Of a DNA stretch of 36,222 nt, positions 35,076 to 36,222 are shown piece after piece (positions within the stretch are counted from its first letter, which is position 1; every line of letters begins with the position of its first letter). The stretch is from the NCBI RefSeq assembly GCF_006345825.1, contig NZ_VCIX01000055.1:1-36222 (forward strand). Reading direction: 5' to 3'. The DNA is from Paenibacillus paridis. Its GTDB lineage: Bacteria; Bacillota; Bacilli; Paenibacillales; Paenibacillaceae. Below the pieces are notes generated by a model, which saw only the letters and a program-made list of their open reading frames with translations, was not told the DNA's origin and did no database searches. Made by a program: the position numbers and the translations under genes.

Positions 35076-35181
35076 ATGGGCTGCTTTCCACTTGAAAATT
35101 AGCCTATACTGCACATTAGCATCATAGTTGATATCTCTAACACAAAAGCACGTGAAATCAATATTGAGCAAGTAATAATAA

Positions 35182-35249
35182 TGCAAATCTGCAGGATAGA
35201 CCCCTTAAACCCTCCAATCAGGAGCAAGTTACTGCAAAAGTGCAGGATA
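35182..35249. repeat. Two copies of TGCAAANNTGCAGGATA
   Basis: 17-base copies at 35182-35198 and 35233-35249 start 51 bases apart, the same spacing as the neighbouring array, so they may be a diverged extension of it. Confidence 0.45.
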
Positions 35250-35271
35250 AGCCAGACCCTTCACAAAAAAA

Positions 35272-35319
35272 CAGGGACGTTCCCTCTAAGCAGCCTAACT
35301 GCTCAAGGATTCGTCCCTG
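35272..35319 (-). terminator. Terminator of the Cys-rich gene
   Basis: CAGGGACG pairs with CGTCCCTG, with inner GCAG/CTGC pairing; TTTTTTT follows on the minus strand. It lies about 95 bases after the stop at 35414. Confidence 0.7.
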
Positions 35320-35413
35320 CTTCCCATTCCTGTCACTGCTACTGTTCCTATTCCGAGCCCATTACCCTTACTCTTCTTCTCCAACGAACTTTAGAACGGA
35401 GCTATTGCTTGCA

Positions 35414-35836
35414 TTAGAACCAAGAATTGCGACGGCATTCATCCTGCACTCTTCTTACGCAAATATCAAACGTGACTGTTACATCGTTGGATCTACCGAA
35501 AGAACAGCAAATTCTTACGCAATCCTTATCGCGTGTGCAGAAGAAGCAAACGACGCGACAGTTGCAATCGAGCAAGCTTTGAACTGCTCTTGCATCGCGG
35601 CAACGAATCGCTTTGACCAATTTGGCAGCGGTATTCTCATCCTTCAATTGCTTGAAAATGTCGCTTAGCTCTTTTCCTGCCTCTTGCATCGCTTCAACGG
35701 CTGGGTCTTCTTTGCGGCGACAGCCACAGCTTTTGTGATCGTCTTTGCATTTGCAATCCGATGATATGCGTGCACGGCTTGCCGTTTTGCGAGCAGATTT
35801 CACACTGCGGATGTTAAGTTTTAATTTGGCGGACAT
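35414..35836 (-). CDS. Cys-rich protein, probable late spore (coat/exosporium) component
   Basis: 140 residues with 14 cysteines: C28, C30, C37 and C39 in a basic N-terminal part, then a helical segment (45-75), then a cluster CNCRVVCFFC, DC and ICC in a beta-like C-terminal part. No signal peptide or catalytic motif. Disulfide-rich proteins of this kind are common in spore outer layers. The strongest support is a sigma-K promoter at 35867-35893, 30 bases before the ATG. GGGAGGGGGGA is the binding site. I do not recognise a named family. Confidence 0.75.
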   Translation of the reverse strand: MSAKLKLNIRSVKSARKTASRARISSDCKCKDDHKSCGCRRKEDPAVEAMQEAGKELSDIFKQLKDENTAAKLVKAIRCRDARAVQSLLDCNCRVVCFFCTRDKDCVRICCSFGRSNDVTVTFDICVRRVQDECRRNSWF

Positions 35837-35866
35837 TTCTATCCCCCCTCCCTCTCGAACATACTC

Positions 35867-35893
35867 TATTCTATGAAGATTTAAGAGAATCGT
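35867..35893 (-). promoter_or_regulatory. Sigma-K promoter of the Cys-rich gene
   Basis: On the minus strand AC, 16 bases, then CATAGAATA match the mother-cell sigma-K consensus (AC-N16/17-CATANNNTA) exactly. The distance to the start codon (30 bases) leaves room for the ribosome binding site. Confidence 0.7.
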
Positions 35894-36003
35894 GTGGACG
35901 AGTGCTACCCTCCAAACGTTGAATTTGTCCTTTGCAAATTTCGTATGACCAGCTGTCCGCCTGCATACCTATATGACATACCATACGAATGGAGGTTTTG
36001 GGC

Positions 36004-36222
36004 TTGGCTGAAAATATGACGAATATGGGCAATATCGGCAATATGGGCAATGTGCCGAATACAGCCGGCATGAGTACCGCTCCCAACATGGGTCAGATGG
36101 GTGGCATGCCAAACATGGCAGGAATGGCGAACGGCCCCAACATGGGCAGCATGCCAAACATGGCAGGGATGGCGAACGGCCCCAACATGGGCAGCATGCC
36201 AAACATGGCAGGGATGGCGAAC
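36004..36222 (+). CDS. Met/Asn/Gly repeat protein, 5' part only
   Basis: A TTG at 36004 with GGAGG 8 bases upstream opens a frame that continues past the window edge (73 codons seen). It begins MAENMTNMGNIGNMGN and passes into a 15-residue repeat, MPNMAGMANGPNMGS, encoded by almost identical 45-bp copies starting at 36106, 36151 and 36196. Low complexity, no signal peptide. It is divergent from the sigma-K-driven Cys-rich gene, so a spore-surface role is likely but not shown. A sigma-K-like -10 (CATACCATA, 35977-35985) is too close to the binding site to be convincing. Confidence 0.65.
   Translation, partial: MAENMTNMGNIGNMGNVPNTAGMSTAPNMGQMGGMPNMAGMANGPNMGSMPNMAGMANGPNMGSMPNMAGMAN

Larger units (their letters stand above)
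34680..35271. other. Non-coding interval with repeat array
   Basis: Nearly 600 bases between the tyrosinase-like gene and the next terminator. It holds the 50-53 bp array at 34745-35075 and two copies of a 17-bp sequence at 35182-35249. Open frames through the array encode Phe/Leu/Cys-rich repeats without ribosome binding sites. Confidence 0.6.

Noticed and set aside
34751..35127. Plus-strand frames rich in Phe, Cys and Ser
   Set aside because: They follow the 50-53 bp repeat array and have no start signals.
35240..35668. Plus-strand frame opposite the Cys-rich gene
   Set aside because: It crosses the terminator hairpin and is antisense to a gene with a clear promoter and binding site.

Overview
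The window reads as chromosome of a spore-forming, low-to-mid GC Gram-positive of the Paenibacillaceae type. The evidence is strong purine-rich ribosome binding sites before nearly every gene, frequent GTG/TTG starts, a BclB-like collagen exosporium protein, Spo0M, a Cys-rich protein behind a near-perfect sigma-K promoter, Bacillus-style fad and etf gene sets, and long intergenic arrays of short repeats. No rRNA, tRNA, insertion sequence, prophage or CRISPR array was seen.

Layout. 1-860 is non-coding and filled with three repeat families. 861-1452 holds two small minus-strand genes. 1593-11778 is a minus-strand beta-oxidation cluster in the transcriptional order fadF-like Fe-S membrane oxidoreductase, fadN/fadB, fadA, fadE, fadD/lcfA, hotdog thioesterase. 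Divergent from it are etfB and etfA (12011-14211), so acyl-CoA activation, all four beta-oxidation steps, the electron carrier and its membrane reductase lie together. Candidate CcpA (cre) sites lie in the divergent region and in the etfB-etfA gap. 14212-15300 is a second non-coding stretch with several tandem repeats.

15307-16944 has an SRAP-family protein that lacks the expected catalytic residues and an AraC-type regulator. 17269-19584 is an iron-responsive operon: a TTGACA-N17-TATCAT promoter overlapped by two Fur boxes, then a previously unlisted 54-residue ORF, a seven-repeat propeller-like protein, flavodoxin and an unknown protein. Next come the collagen-like protein with an apparent CTG start, a membrane-anchored hypothetical, ilvA and an aldo/keto reductase.

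24160-27158 is a compact plus-strand operon of a MGDG/UgtP-like glycosyltransferase, an MFS permease and a VTT/DedA-like membrane protein, which looks like a glycolipid synthesis and translocation unit. Two small hydrophilic genes follow, then alkC with an aromatic-acid-exporter-like gene, a MHYT-PAS histidine kinase with spo0M, mscL with a zinc-ribbon tail overlapping a Nudix gene, and a tyrosinase-like gene whose 3' end runs antisense into the Nudix gene. The right end has a 50-53 bp repeat array, a sigma-K-type Cys-rich gene and, divergently, a Met/Asn/Gly repeat protein cut by the window edge.

The best candidates for undescribed biology are the Fur-controlled operon with its small ORF, the glycosyltransferase-MFS-VTT lipid operon, and the catalytically degenerate SRAP protein. 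All functions are inferred from reading motifs; no database search was run.
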